Shown here piece after piece: positions 17,746-26,328 of a DNA stretch of 64,000 bases. The DNA lies in NCBI GenBank assembly GCA_010912705.1, contig POWB01000018.1, positions 1-64,000 of the forward strand, in the 5' to 3' direction. The stretch is from Halochromatium sp. Lineage in GTDB: Bacteria; Pseudomonadota; Gammaproteobacteria; Chromatiales; Chromatiaceae. The notes under the pieces are model-generated. The model was given only the letters and a program-made list of their open reading frames with translations. It made no database searches and was not told the DNA's origin. Each line of letters begins with the position of its first letter. Position 1 is the first letter of the stretch. The position numbers were made by a program, and so were the translations under genes.

Positions 17746-17855
17746 AATCGTTCAGAGACCCTTTGACGGAGCCCTTCGATCGGAGAAGGATAACCGTAAC
17801 GACAACCATCGTCTTCAAGCGCCGTCTGCGGCCAGGGTACATAACGCACAAGGGC

Positions 17856-18779
17856 ATGCACACAGACAAACAGATTTACCTCCTCCTCGGCGCCGATCCC
17901 GAGTTCCTCTGCCTGCTCACCGCCGGCCTGCGCATCGATGGCCCCTACGCCTTCGAGGCCATCGACGTCAAAGCCCTGGAGCGGCGTATCGACGGTGTCG
18001 TGCTCCCGGCAGACCCCAAGCAAGCCATCTGGGCGATCGAAGTCCAAGCCCAGAAAGATGACGCCATCTACCACCGCCTGCTGGTCGACATGGGCCTGCT
18101 CGGCGAGCGCCGTCTCGAGCAACCGGTGCGCGGCCTGCTGCTGTTCCTCAGTCCCGAGCACGACCCCCAGACCGAGCCATGGCATAGCACCTTCGCCCGC
18201 GACCCCCAGTGCCCGATCCGCCGCGTCTACCTCATCGAGGTGCTCGAACAGCTGCGCCAGACCCAACCCGAGCACCCGCTGCTCGCCACCTTTCTGCCCT
18301 ATCTGGTCGAAGACCGCGAACGCTTGCGCGAACAAGCCCCACTCGCCTATGGTCAGATTCAGCAAGCACCCCTGCCTGAACAAGCGCGCAGTCACTGTCT
18401 CGACGTCTTCCAATCCTGGCTGCTCGCGCGTTTTAAGGACCAGACTTTAGAGGAGATCCTCAGTATGCTCGGCGAAATGACCCCACTCGAACAGACCCGC
18501 ACTTATCGCGAGATCGTGGCGAAGAACCAGCCGATTTGGCTGGAGGAAGGCCGTGAGGAAGGCCGTGAGGAAGGCCGCCAAAGCGAGGCCCAACTGGTCC
18601 TTCGCCTCCTGCGCCGCCGCCTTGGCAGCCTGACCAAGGGGCAACAGGCCCACATACAATCCCTCCCGGTCGACCAGATCGAAGATCTCATCGAAGCGCT
18701 GCTCGACTTCAGCACTGACGCCGACCTCGAGACCTGGCTCGCCGCGCATCCCAAACCCACACCGCAACCGAACGCCTAA
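17856..18779 (+). CDS. DUF2887 Rpn-type PD-(D/E)XK nuclease, copy A
   Basis: 307 residues from the ATG at 17856 (MHTDKQIYLLLGADPEFLCL). The DUF2887 core shows D46 (RRIDGVVLP) and E62-x-Q64 (WAIEVQAQKDD), a PD-(D/E)XK variant with Gln in the Lys position. The C-terminus carries EEGREEGREEGRQSEAQ, then a DUF4351-like LRLLRRRLGSL helical module. An in-frame ATG at 18465 follows GAGGAG and would give a 104-residue C-terminal product. It is followed after 7 bases by the methyltransferase-like gene. A second intact copy is at 22354. Confidence 0.85.
   Translation: MHTDKQIYLLLGADPEFLCLLTAGLRIDGPYAFEAIDVKALERRIDGVVLPADPKQAIWAIEVQAQKDDAIYHRLLVDMGLLGERRLEQPVRGLLLFLSPEHDPQTEPWHSTFARDPQCPIRRVYLIEVLEQLRQTQPEHPLLATFLPYLVEDRERLREQAPLAYGQIQQAPLPEQARSHCLDVFQSWLLARFKDQTLEEILSMLGEMTPLEQTRTYREIVAKNQPIWLEEGREEGREEGRQSEAQLVLRLLRRRLGSLTKGQQAHIQSLPVDQIEDLIEALLDFSTDADLETWLAAHPKPTPQPNA
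18465..18779 (+). CDS. Candidate RpnS-like C-terminal product of DUF2887 copy A
   Basis: An in-frame internal ATG (MLGEMTPLEQTRTYREIVAK) lies 9 bases after GAGGAG. The independent gene at 20051-20398 encodes the same module as a separate protein, which supports expression of this form. Expression here is inferred. Confidence 0.4.
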   Translation: MLGEMTPLEQTRTYREIVAKNQPIWLEEGREEGREEGRQSEAQLVLRLLRRRLGSLTKGQQAHIQSLPVDQIEDLIEALLDFSTDADLETWLAAHPKPTPQPNA

Positions 18780-18786
18780 GCCAACC

Positions 18787-19539
18787 GTGCAGCCCCACTG
18801 GACCCTCAACCTCAAGACCGGCCTCAAGGTTAACGTCCCGGCCGACCTCGACAACCCGGTCACCCTGACCCTGCTGGAGCTGGAAGACTGGCCCGAGCCG
18901 GAACACGCCTTCTGTCGCCAACTCGCCCAGCCCGGCCTGCGCCTGCTCGATGCCGACACCGGCTATGGGCTCTACGCGCTGAGCCTCGCCCAAGCCCTGC
19001 AAGGCCAAGGTGAAGGGCAGGGCAGGGTGCTCGCGCTCAACCCTGACCCGCTATTCGCCCGCAGCGTCGCCGATAACGGCCTGCAAGCGGTGATTCACAC
19101 CGAGGCGGAGACCCAAGCGCACAGCGACCACCACCAACCCGCCGCCGTCTTCGACCTGATCCGCCTCGGCGCCAGCACCCCGCTCGACCCCAACTGGCTG
19201 CAACAGGCCGACCCGCTGTTCCTGCTCCCCAGCGACAGCGCCGCCCTGGCCGAGCTGCAAGCCGCTGGCCTCAGCCTCTACCGATTGATCCCGGCCCTGA
19301 ATGCCTTGGTCGCGCTGCAGGAGGCACCCGCCGCCAACGGCCCCCGAAACGCAAGCCCTGAGCTGCACGCAAACGCGGATGCCAACGGCAACACCGATGC
19401 CAACGCCAACGCCAACGCCGACAGTGAAACCGAACCCAGCGCACAATCAGCGCTGGAAAAACCGGCTACACTGTTTGCCTGCAACGCCACCCGCGCCGCC
19501 TGGCTGCGCGAACAAGGGCGGCTGATCCGGCCCGCCTGA
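18787..19539 (+). CDS. FkbM-like methyltransferase-related protein, degenerate
   Basis: 250 residues from a GTG at 18787 (MQPHWTLNLKTGLKVNVPAD). The N-terminus and [20 protein letters not shown] then GRVLALNPDPLFARSVADNG follow the SAM-binding region of FkbM-type methyltransferases, but the usual D/E-IGAN-GxY motif is altered to DADTGYGLY and the sequence is shortened. Residues about 185-225 are low complexity (NADANGNTDANANANAD). It may no longer bind SAM. It lies 7 bases after the DUF2887 gene, and its TGA overlaps the DUF29 start (TGATG). Partial copies: 22185, 23276, 24274, 29300. Confidence 0.55.
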   Translation: MQPHWTLNLKTGLKVNVPADLDNPVTLTLLELEDWPEPEHAFCRQLAQPGLRLLDADTGYGLYALSLAQALQGQGEGQGRVLALNPDPLFARSVADNGLQAVIHTEAETQAHSDHHQPAAVFDLIRLGASTPLDPNWLQQADPLFLLPSDSAALAELQAAGLSLYRLIPALNALVALQEAPAANGPRNASPELHANADANGNTDANANANADSETEPSAQSALEKPATLFACNATRAAWLREQGRLIRPA

Positions 19540-20051
19540 TGACGATGACGCGCCCTGGTGACCATCAACCGCTTCCCGTCCCGACCATGCACAGTCAACT
19601 GCGTGAAACCGACGACACCGCCGCTGCCTACGACGCCGATTACTATCTCTGGCTGCAAGCGACACGCGGCAAACTCGCGCGTCGTGACTTTGCCAGTGTT
19701 GACCTCATGCACCTGCTCGAGGAGATCGACGACTTGAGTCGCCGGGAAAAGCGCAAGCTAAAAAATCTGCTGCGGCAACTGCTCGCCCATCTCCTCAAGC
19801 TCGAGTATTGGGCGGAGGAAACACCCCGCAGCGGCAACCACTGGCGAGCCGAGGTGGCCAGCTTCCGCAAACAGATCCGCGACGAACTGGACGACAGTCC
19901 GAGCTTAAGGGTCTACCTCAACGATATCTATGAAGCCTGCTACACCGACGCCAGAGACATCGCCGCAGCGCGATCGCAACAGCCGCTGAGTGCGTTTCCT
20001 GAACGGCCGCAGATGCCGCTTGAGCAGGTGATCAACCCGTTGTCCTCTTGA
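19539..20051 (+). CDS. DUF29 family protein
   Basis: 170 residues. YDADYYLWLQATRGKLARRD, LMHLLEEIDDLSRREKRKLK, LLRQLLAHLLKLEYWAE and SPSLRVYLNDIYEACYTDAR follow the DUF29 pattern, common in cyanobacteria and Chromatiaceae and of unknown function. An internal ATG at 19587 (MHSQLRETDD) could be the true start. The start overlaps the methyltransferase stop and the stop overlaps the next ATG (TGATG at both ends), so the four genes 17856-20398 look translationally coupled. Confidence 0.8.
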   Translation: MTMTRPGDHQPLPVPTMHSQLRETDDTAAAYDADYYLWLQATRGKLARRDFASVDLMHLLEEIDDLSRREKRKLKNLLRQLLAHLLKLEYWAEETPRSGNHWRAEVASFRKQIRDELDDSPSLRVYLNDIYEACYTDARDIAAARSQQPLSAFPERPQMPLEQVINPLSS

Positions 20052-20398
20052 TGCACAACGACAAACAGATCGACCTCCTCCTCGGTGAAATGACCCCACT
20101 CGAACAGACCCGCGCTTATCGCGAGATCGTCGCGAAGAACCAGCCGATTTGGCGGGAGGAAGGCCGCGAAGAAGGCCGCGAAGAAGGCCGTCGGCGCGAA
20201 GCTGAACGGGTGGCGCTCCGCCTCCTACGCCGCCGCCTTGGCAGCCTCACCAAGGGTCAAAAGGCCCACATACAATCCCTCCCGGTCGACCCGCTCGAAG
20301 ATCTCATCGAGGCGCTGCTCGACTTCAGCACTGACGCCGACCTCGATGCCTGGCTCGCCACGCATCCGAGCAAGATGGATGACATTACAGTCCGCTGA
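20051..20398 (+). CDS. Standalone Rpn C-terminal module (RpnS-like)
   Basis: 115 residues. MHNDKQIDLL equals the first ten residues of the DUF2887 proteins; it then jumps to LGEMTPLEQTRAYREIVAKN, EEGREEGREEGRRREAER and the LRLLRRRLGSLTKGQKAHIQ tail. The whole nuclease domain (about 190 residues) is absent, and the junction is at the LLG/MLG similarity. It therefore encodes as its own gene what the internal start of the DUF2887 genes would produce. It is coupled to DUF29 (TGATG). A regulatory or antitoxin-like role is inferred from the E. coli RpnL/RpnS precedent. Confidence 0.7.
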   Translation: MHNDKQIDLLLGEMTPLEQTRAYREIVAKNQPIWREEGREEGREEGRRREAERVALRLLRRRLGSLTKGQKAHIQSLPVDPLEDLIEALLDFSTDADLDAWLATHPSKMDDITVR

Positions 20399-20410
20399 CG
20401 TCGTCTTACA

Positions 20411-20641
20411 ATGACCCACGCCACCTCATCACTGGAGCCCCAAAAGCCACAGTCAGAGTGGTGCTATGATCCCGGAGAGAGACGTCCCAAACACCGCTGG
20501 GCGAAAGACGAAGCCGGATTCGTGGACTCATCTTCAGGTCCAGTCGGCAAATGTCATCGATCCATCAACATCGAGATCGCAACCAAGGCCGGCCAGCACT
20601 ACCTCCCAGGATTCTGCGTCAGCTCGAGCAACGTGCGGTAG
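20411..20641 (+). CDS. Small partner gene of the ImmA/IrrE-type protein, possibly frameshifted
   Basis: Reads EWCYDPGERRPKHRWAKDEA, then GFVDSSSGPVGKCHRSINIE and IATKAGQ. A PGExxPKHRW(A)KDExG..GKC pattern occurs in small proteins next to metallopeptidase genes in other genomes (from memory, not checked). After ATKAGQ the frame gives an unlikely tail; another frame continues to about 20692 as LRQLEQRAVADGFGGAFKAW, so a frameshift near 20600 is likely. Confidence 0.4.
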   Translation: MTHATSSLEPQKPQSEWCYDPGERRPKHRWAKDEAGFVDSSSGPVGKCHRSINIEIATKAGQHYLPGFCVSSSNVR

Positions 20642-20669
20642 CCGACGGTTTTGGCGGAGCGTTTAAAGC

Positions 20670-22124
20670 ATGGCTCAAGCAATACAGCTAGGCAGTGACA
20701 CCGGCATTCAGATGTGGATACTGCCGGCAGACGATGCCAAGGCGGCCCGCGGCCTCGCCGAAGCCCAATTCAGCCTCGCCGTGGCTGGTCTGCCGGTCTG
20801 GGGGCCAGCCGCATCGGACAGAGCGACTCCGCTCGCCGCGTCACAGCCTTGGCCGTTGGTCGATTTCCTTCATGGCCTCGCCCGCATCTGGCCCTGGCTC
20901 ATGCTCGAGCAAGGCTATCCCATCGATATCGCCCCGCTGCACCCTGGCACCATGATGCAAGAGGCCGACGCACGCTGGCGCGATCTGGCCATTGGTCAGG
21001 CTGAGGCAGAGGAAGATCAACTCTTCGACTTCCGGCAACGTCACGATCTCTCGTTGCTGTTTCGAGGCTTAACACTGCGGCCGCTCTGGTTGTTGCGCGA
21101 AGGCAGGGATGCACAGCTCTGGTCACCCGCATTGGAACGACCACGCTATCTCCCTCACGCCCAAGCGATGACCGACCTAGCCGCTATCGGTCACCACCTG
21201 GATCGACTGCTTGCAACCAGCACGGAACCCCGCGCACGCTACGCGCGACAATGCTGGTCCGAGCGCGAACAGCGTGTCGCTGAACACTTCCTCCCGATCA
21301 CCACCGGTCTCGACATCAGCGAACTGCGCCGGCTGGCCGGAGCCGGTGGTGCGGCGAACGATCAACACCTAGACGACTGGTTCGAAGTGCAACCCGGCGC
21401 TCAAGCCCATGAGCACCCTGGCGAATTGCTGATGGCGGCCCGGATGACGAGCGCGTCTGTCGGCGCCGAGCAGCAGCGCCGCCTGCTGCAAGCCATCCGC
21501 GCGATACCCTGTATGGCCACGCCGAACCTGGATGATCTTGCAAGTCAAGCGACCCAGGTTGTGCAGATGCAAGCGCCGGCCTACGAGCAGGGCTACCAAT
21601 TGGCGCAATGGCTGCGCCAGCGCCTCGGCATGGCGAGCGACCAACCTGCATTTCCTGACCAGATACTGCGACAGTGGGGCTTATACCTCAGTGAGATCGA
21701 TATCACCGCAGGCATCGACGCTGTCGCCGTCTGGGGAGATCGCCACGGGCCTGCCGTGTTGCTCAATACGAACCACCGCTCACGCGCGTCAACAGCCAAT
21801 GGCCGACGCTCAACGCTGGCACATGAGATCTGCCATCTGCTGGCCGATCGCGCGCATGCGTTGCCCGTTGCCGAGGTGTTGGGTGGTCAGGTCCCGCGTT
21901 GGCCTGAGCAACGCGCCAATGCCTTCGCCGCCGAACTCCTGCTGCCGCGCGAACAGGTCGAACGCGTCTGTCGGGCACAGTCAGAGGTGCTGCTGGCCGC
22001 AGCCTATCTGGAAGAGCGGTTTCAAGTGAGTCGGACATTGACGCTGCATCAGATCAACAACGCCGAATGGAGCAGCGTCCTGTCCGCAGCAGAACGAAAG
22101 CGTTTAGATCGATGGGCGTTATGA
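20670..22124 (+). CDS. ImmA/IrrE-type zinc metallopeptidase protein
   Basis: 484 residues. HEXXH is present as H385-EIC-H389 (STLAHEICHLLADR), with the downstream RANAFAAELLLPREQV block and E413 as likely third ligand. A 350-residue N-terminal region (for example FLHGLARIWPWLMLEQGYPI, RPLWLLREGRDAQLWSPALE) is unlike short ImmA proteins. Such proteins cleave repressors or act in stress and TA-like modules. It starts close to the end of the small gene at 20411, and a comparable two-gene pair is at 49676-51417. GGAG lies about 10 bases before the ATG. Role inferred. Confidence 0.7.
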   Translation: MAQAIQLGSDTGIQMWILPADDAKAARGLAEAQFSLAVAGLPVWGPAASDRATPLAASQPWPLVDFLHGLARIWPWLMLEQGYPIDIAPLHPGTMMQEADARWRDLAIGQAEAEEDQLFDFRQRHDLSLLFRGLTLRPLWLLREGRDAQLWSPALERPRYLPHAQAMTDLAAIGHHLDRLLATSTEPRARYARQCWSEREQRVAEHFLPITTGLDISELRRLAGAGGAANDQHLDDWFEVQPGAQAHEHPGELLMAARMTSASVGAEQQRRLLQAIRAIPCMATPNLDDLASQATQVVQMQAPAYEQGYQLAQWLRQRLGMASDQPAFPDQILRQWGLYLSEIDITAGIDAVAVWGDRHGPAVLLNTNHRSRASTANGRRSTLAHEICHLLADRAHALPVAEVLGGQVPRWPEQRANAFAAELLLPREQVERVCRAQSEVLLAAAYLEERFQVSRTLTLHQINNAEWSSVLSAAERKRLDRWAL

Positions 22125-22184
22125 CACTTTGTCAGACCTCTCGTTTGATCATCCAACATCTCAACAGCAAGCCCCGAGCCAACC

Positions 22185-22349
22185 GTGCAGCCCCACTGGA
22201 CCCTCAACCTCAAGACCGGCCTCAAGGTCAATGTCCCAGCCGACCTCGACAACCCAGTCACGCTGACCCTGCTGGAGCTGGAAGACTGGCCCGAGCCCAA
22301 AGTCGTCTTCCTGTGCGCGCCGATACAGGTACTGGCCCGCAACGGCTGA
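22185..22349 (+). pseudogene. Methyltransferase-like 5' fragment
   Basis: From GTG: MQPHWTLNLKTGLKVNVPAD then LDNPVTLTLLELEDWPEP, followed by an unrelated tail KVVFLCAPIQVLARNG. It ends 4 bases before the DUF2887 copy B start. Confidence 0.65.
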
Positions 22350-22353
22350 GCCC

Positions 22354-23268
22354 ATGCACACCGACAAACAGATTTACCTCCTCCTCGGCGCTGATCCCGA
22401 GTTCCTCTGCCTGCTGACCGATGGCCTACGCATCGATGGCCCCTACGCCTTCGAGGCCATCGACGTCAAAGCCCTGGAGCGGCGCATCGACGGTGTCGTG
22501 CTCCCGGCAGACCCCGCGCAAGCCATTTGGGCGATCGAAGTCCAAGCCCAGAAAGATGACGCCATCTACCACCGCCTGCTGGTCGACATGGGCCTACTTG
22601 GCGAACGCCGTCTCGAGCAACCGGTGCGCGGCCTGCTGCTGTTCCTCAGTCCCGAGCACGATCCCCAGACCGAGCCCTGGCATAGCACCTTCGCCCGCGA
22701 CCCCCAGTGCCCCATCCGTCGCGTCTACCTCATCGAGGTGCTCGAACAGCTGCGCCAGACCCAACCCGAGCACCCGCTGCTCGCCACCTTTCTGCCCTAT
22801 CTGGTCGAAGACCGCGAACGCTTGCGCGAACAAGCCCCGCTCGCCTATGGTCAGATTCAGCAAGCACCCCTGCCTGAACAAGCGCGCCGTCACTGTCTCG
22901 ACGTCTTCCAATCCTGGCTGCTGGCACGCTTTCAGGACCAGACCTTAGAGGAGATCCTCAGTATGCTCGGCGAAATGACCCCACTCGAACAGACCCGCGC
23001 CTATCAGGAGATCGTGGCGAAGAACCAGCCGATTTGGCTGGAGGAAGGCCGTGAGGAAGGCCGTCGGCGCGAAGCTGAACGGGTGGCGCTACGCCTCCTA
23101 CGCCGCCGCCTCGGCAGCCTCACCAAGGCCCAACAGGCCCACATACAAGCCCTCCCGGTCGACCCGCTCGAAGATCTCATCGAAGCGCTGCTCGACTTCA
23201 GCACTGACGCCGACCTCGAGACCTGGCTCGCCGCGCATCCCAAACCCACACCGCAACCGAACGCCTAA
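22354..23268 (+). CDS. DUF2887 Rpn-type PD-(D/E)XK nuclease, copy B
   Basis: 304 residues, over 95 percent similar by eye to the copy at 17856, with D46 and E62-x-Q64 conserved. The main difference is the C-terminal repeat (EEGREEGRRREAER, one unit fewer). The internal start is kept: GAGGAG, then ATG at 22963 for a 101-residue C-terminal product. It is followed after 7 bases by a damaged copy of the methyltransferase gene, so the pair was duplicated together. Confidence 0.85.
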   Translation: MHTDKQIYLLLGADPEFLCLLTDGLRIDGPYAFEAIDVKALERRIDGVVLPADPAQAIWAIEVQAQKDDAIYHRLLVDMGLLGERRLEQPVRGLLLFLSPEHDPQTEPWHSTFARDPQCPIRRVYLIEVLEQLRQTQPEHPLLATFLPYLVEDRERLREQAPLAYGQIQQAPLPEQARRHCLDVFQSWLLARFQDQTLEEILSMLGEMTPLEQTRAYQEIVAKNQPIWLEEGREEGRRREAERVALRLLRRRLGSLTKAQQAHIQALPVDPLEDLIEALLDFSTDADLETWLAAHPKPTPQPNA

Positions 23269-23275
23269 GCCAACC

Positions 23276-23560
23276 GTGCAGCCCCACTGGACCCTCAACC
23301 TCAAGGACGGCCTCAAGGTCAACATCCCGGCGGACCTCGACAACCCGGTGACCCTGACCCACTGTTCGCCCGCAGCGTCGCCGATAACGGCCTGCAGGCG
23401 GTGATTCACATCGAGGCGGAGGCGCCAACGCGCCATGCCGATCGCGCCCACAGCGACGATCAGGAGCACAGCAATGCCGGCAACCACAGCGAGCACCACC
23501 AACCCCGGTCCACCCCGCTCACGCGGCCTCCGGCCGCAAGATTCCCGCCAACCTCTACCT
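23276..23560 (+). pseudogene. Methyltransferase-like gene, internally deleted
   Basis: From GTG: MQPHWTLNLKDGLKVNIPAD then LDNPVTLT; the next 55 or so codons (the SAM-binding part) are deleted and the frame shifts into LFARSVADNGLQAVIHIEAE. The rest is low-complexity. Confidence 0.65.
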
Positions 23561-23574
23561 GTGATGCACTCAAC

Positions 23575-23859
23575 ATGCGTCTGACCGAGCAACAAACTCA
23601 GCACATCGTCCGCAGCGTGCAGCAGCATTTAGGGCCAGCGTCCCGAATCTGGCTATTCGGCTCAAGACTCGATGACGCAAAGAAAGGCGGCGACATCGAT
23701 CTGTTCGTGGAGACCGAACAGCAGCCACTGCGCAACGAGTTGCGATGCAAAATCGAACTCGAGGAAACCCTTGACATGCCAGTCGATCTCGTTGTGCGTG
23801 GCTTCGATGAACATTCTCCCATCGCAGGCATCGCCAAAAGCAACGGCCATCGGTTATGA
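23575..23859 (+). CDS. Minimal nucleotidyltransferase (MNT) antitoxin
   Basis: 94 residues. G29-S30-R with D40 and D42 (WLFGSRLDDAKKGGDIDLFV) is the nucleotidyltransferase active site; LDMPVDLVVRGFDE gives the third acidic strand. MNT proteins neutralise HEPN toxins, in studied cases by AMPylating them. The stop overlaps the HEPN start by four bases. The antitoxin is intact while its toxin is deleted internally. Confidence 0.8.
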   Translation: MRLTEQQTQHIVRSVQQHLGPASRIWLFGSRLDDAKKGGDIDLFVETEQQPLRNELRCKIELEETLDMPVDLVVRGFDEHSPIAGIAKSNGHRL

Positions 23860-24124
23860 CCGAACATCTCCAACTCATCGACAAGAAGCTTGAGCACCTG
23901 GAGCGGATGCACGGCTATCTGATGTATTCGCTGGAGCAGGTCAGCGGCTTGATGCCCATCAACGACTGGAAGACGCTGACGCCCAAACACCATGAAACGC
24001 TCGCCGCCTTCCGAGTCCGCTTCAGCGAGTTTCAAGAGCATTCACCGAACTCGCCCAAGCAACGCCGACACTCATGGACTGGCATCAACGCCTAGCCGAC
24101 TTCTGCCAGCGAAACTATGCTTAA
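23856..24124 (+). pseudogene. HEPN toxin with its catalytic core deleted
   Basis: Starts normally (MTEHLQLIDKKLEHLERMHG, VSGLMPINDWKTLTPKHHET, LAAFRVRFSEFQEH). Then about 50-60 codons are missing and another frame gives FTELAQATPTLMDWHQRLAD then FCQRNYA, stop at 24124, which looks like the natural C-terminus. The lost part would include the RX4-6H RNase motif. Deletion plus frameshift leaves no functional toxin. Confidence 0.65.
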
Positions 24125-24130
24125 GCTCCA

Positions 24131-24267
24131 GCAGGCCCGTGTACTAGCCATGCCGGTCGACCCGCTCGAAGACCTCGGCGAAGCGCTGCTCGACTTCAGC
24201 ACTGACGCCGACCTAGAGACCTGGCTCGCCACGCATCCCAAACCCACACCGCAACCGAACGCCTAAG
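24131..24267 (+). pseudogene. DUF2887 protein C-terminal fragment
   Basis: Reads VDPLEDLGEALLDFSTDADL then ETWLATHPKPTPQPNA, stop, equal to the tail of the DUF2887 genes. Confidence 0.65.
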
Positions 24268-24273
24268 CCAACC

Positions 24274-24495
24274 GTGCAGCCCCACTGGACCCTCAACCTC
24301 AAGACCGGCCTCAAGGTCAACGTCCCGGCCGACCTCGACAACCCGGTCACCCTGACCCTGTTCGAGCTTGAAGACTGGCCCGAGCCGGAATACGCCTTCT
24401 GGAACCAACTGGCACAGCCCGGCCTGCGCCTGCTCGATGCCGACACCGGCTATCGCCTCTACGCGCTGAGCCTGGCCCAAGCGCTGCAAGGGTAG
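24274..24495 (+). pseudogene. Methyltransferase-like 5' fragment
   Basis: 73 codons from GTG: MQPHWTLNLKTGLKVNVPAD to [20 protein letters not shown] then QG and TAG. It stops at the place where the full copy continues, and joins the upstream region of an rpn gene. Confidence 0.65.
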
Positions 24496-24522
24496 GGTGC
24501 TCGCCGCAACAGTCCAATCTGG

Positions 24523-24528
24523 TACAGT
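24523..24528 (+). promoter_or_regulatory. Possible extended -10 of rpn copy 6
   Basis: TACAGT preceded by TGG (extended -10 pattern), 7 bases before the ATG at 24536. No Shine-Dalgarno sequence lies in between, so translation of a nearly leaderless mRNA is implied if this is the promoter. Confidence 0.35.
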
Positions 24529-24535
24529 TCGTTCC

Positions 24536-25549
24536 ATGGACGAGATCAACAACCCCCATGACGTCTACTTCCGCGAGAGTTTCACCCGGCGCGAGATCGC
24601 GCAGGACTTTCTGCGCCAGCAACTGCCAGCTGAGCTGCTTGAGGTGGTGGATCTCGACAGCCTGGAGATCAGCAAAGACAGCTACGTCTCCAGGGAATTG
24701 CGCGCGTCCTATTCTGATCTGGTCTATCGGCTGAAATGGTGTGTGCCCGATCAGGCTGATCCAACCGTGCCTGAGCAGGCTAATCCGGCCGCTGCAGTTG
24801 ATCTAGAAGATGCTGCAGCGACGCTCGCGCTCCACGTCTACATCCTGTTTGAGCACAAGAGTCATCCCGACTACTGGGTGTTGCTGCAACTGCTGCGCTA
24901 CATCGCGTTGCAGGGCGATGCCTATCGCAAGCAGCATCCCGAGGCCAAGACCTTGCCGCCGGTCTACCCCTTGGTGCTCTATCACGGCCAGAGCCGCTGG
25001 CGGATGCCGAGCGATTTCCACGCCCTGATCCGGCCGCTACCGGACGCACTCAAGCCCTACGTGCCGCAGTTCCGCTATGCGCTGCACGATCTCTCACCAC
25101 GCAGCGATGTGGAGATCAAAGGCGATGTGCTGACCCGCCTGGTGCAGCTCGCGCTACGCTGGATCTTCAGTGACCAGCCGCTCGAGCATCTGGAGCGGTT
25201 GATCGCCTTGATCGACCAGGTCGCTGACCGCGACACTGCGCTGCAGATTCTGGAATCGCTGCTGAGATACTATGTCCAAGGGACACAACGGGTGGAAGAG
25301 AGCGACGCCCGCCGCTTGTTGGAACAGACCGCACCGGGAGACCCCATCATGCAGACGTTTATTGATCGGTATATTGAGCAGGGCCGCGAGCAGGGCAAAG
25401 CCGAGCTTCTGCTGCACCAGATGGAGCGCAAATTCGGCCCCACCGATGCCCGGCTACGTCAGCAGATCCAAGAGGCCGATGCCGAGACACTGCTGGAGTG
25501 GTCCGATCGTATTCTTACCGCTGAGACGCCGGAGGCGGTGTTTCATTAG
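24536..25549 (+). CDS. Rpn family PD-(D/E)XK nuclease, copy 6
   Basis: 337 residues, intact. D61 (YSDLVYRL) and E106-x-K108 (FEHKS) form the PD-(D/E)XK core; the linker between them has one repeat unit ([16 protein letters not shown]). The C-terminal module has a single GREQGKAE. The internal ATG at 25349, with CCGGGAGA upstream, would yield 66 residues. The 5' end is preceded by a methyltransferase fragment and the 3' end abuts a glycosyltransferase remnant on the other strand. Confidence 0.88.
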   Translation: MDEINNPHDVYFRESFTRREIAQDFLRQQLPAELLEVVDLDSLEISKDSYVSRELRASYSDLVYRLKWCVPDQADPTVPEQANPAAAVDLEDAAATLALHVYILFEHKSHPDYWVLLQLLRYIALQGDAYRKQHPEAKTLPPVYPLVLYHGQSRWRMPSDFHALIRPLPDALKPYVPQFRYALHDLSPRSDVEIKGDVLTRLVQLALRWIFSDQPLEHLERLIALIDQVADRDTALQILESLLRYYVQGTQRVEESDARRLLEQTAPGDPIMQTFIDRYIEQGREQGKAELLLHQMERKFGPTDARLRQQIQEADAETLLEWSDRILTAETPEAVFH

Positions 25550-25557
25550 CGCCGGGA

Positions 25558-26250
25558 TCAGATCTGCGCTTGCCCTTCGCGCAACGCCTGCGCCATCTGC
25601 TCATGGAGCACCGCCAGGTTATGCGCGGCCAGAAAGCTATCACGCCCCTGCACGCTACCCTCGAGCTGCGGCTGCTCGCCCAGCGCCAGGCTGGTCGACC
25701 AAGCGGATTCCACCAGCGGAAGAAACTCTTGCTCGGCCTGGGCCGGATGCGCCATCGCCCAGTCGAGCAACAAATCACCGAGCACAAAGAAGAAGTCCGG
25801 CGACTGTTGCCAGTGCGGCATCTCCCGCTCCGCCAGCTGAATCGCCGTCTCCAACTGCCCCGCGCGCTTGAGCACATAGAGCAGCCGCACCACCAAGTCA
25901 TGCCGTAGCCTTGCTGTGGCGCGACCCACTGCAAGGCGCGCTGATAGTGCTCAGCGGCCTCCGCGAAGGCCCCATAGACCTCGTCATCCTTGCCGAGTTG
26001 ATAGTGCAGGTAGGCATCCTCCGGGCGCTCCTCGAGCATCGCCAGCAGCAGCCGCCGATTGCGACCGCGTTTACGCGCCAGCGCCGCGCGGCGGTAACCG
26101 CTGTGATGGATCGGCATCGGCAAGCGCACCCGCGGCAGCTCCGAGCACGGCTGCTCATGCACCCGCCCCTGATAACGCACCGAGGCCGGCAGCAGCTGGG
26201 GCAGCCACGAGGTGCTATGCGCCACCTGATTCTCGAGAATCATTCGAGCG
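25558..26250 (-). pseudogene. GT2-TPR glycosyltransferase, diverged paralog, broken
   Basis: From the right: WLPQLLPASVRYQGRVHEQP, HHSGYRRAALARKRGRNRRL, then LHYQLGKDDEVYGAFAEAAE. A frameshift near 25910 leads to LVVRLLYVLKRAGQLETAIQ and FLAAHNLAVLHEQMAQALRE. The first 130 or so residues, with the GT-A nucleotide-binding part, are missing. It differs more from the intact gene than the other fragments do, so it derives from a second paralog. Confidence 0.7.
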
Positions 26251-26328
26251 ACAACAGGCGTGCCAGACCTGTCAAAATGGCTGCTCACCCTCCAAGTGCT
26301 ACACCGAAGCGCTCAACAGCGAGGCGAC

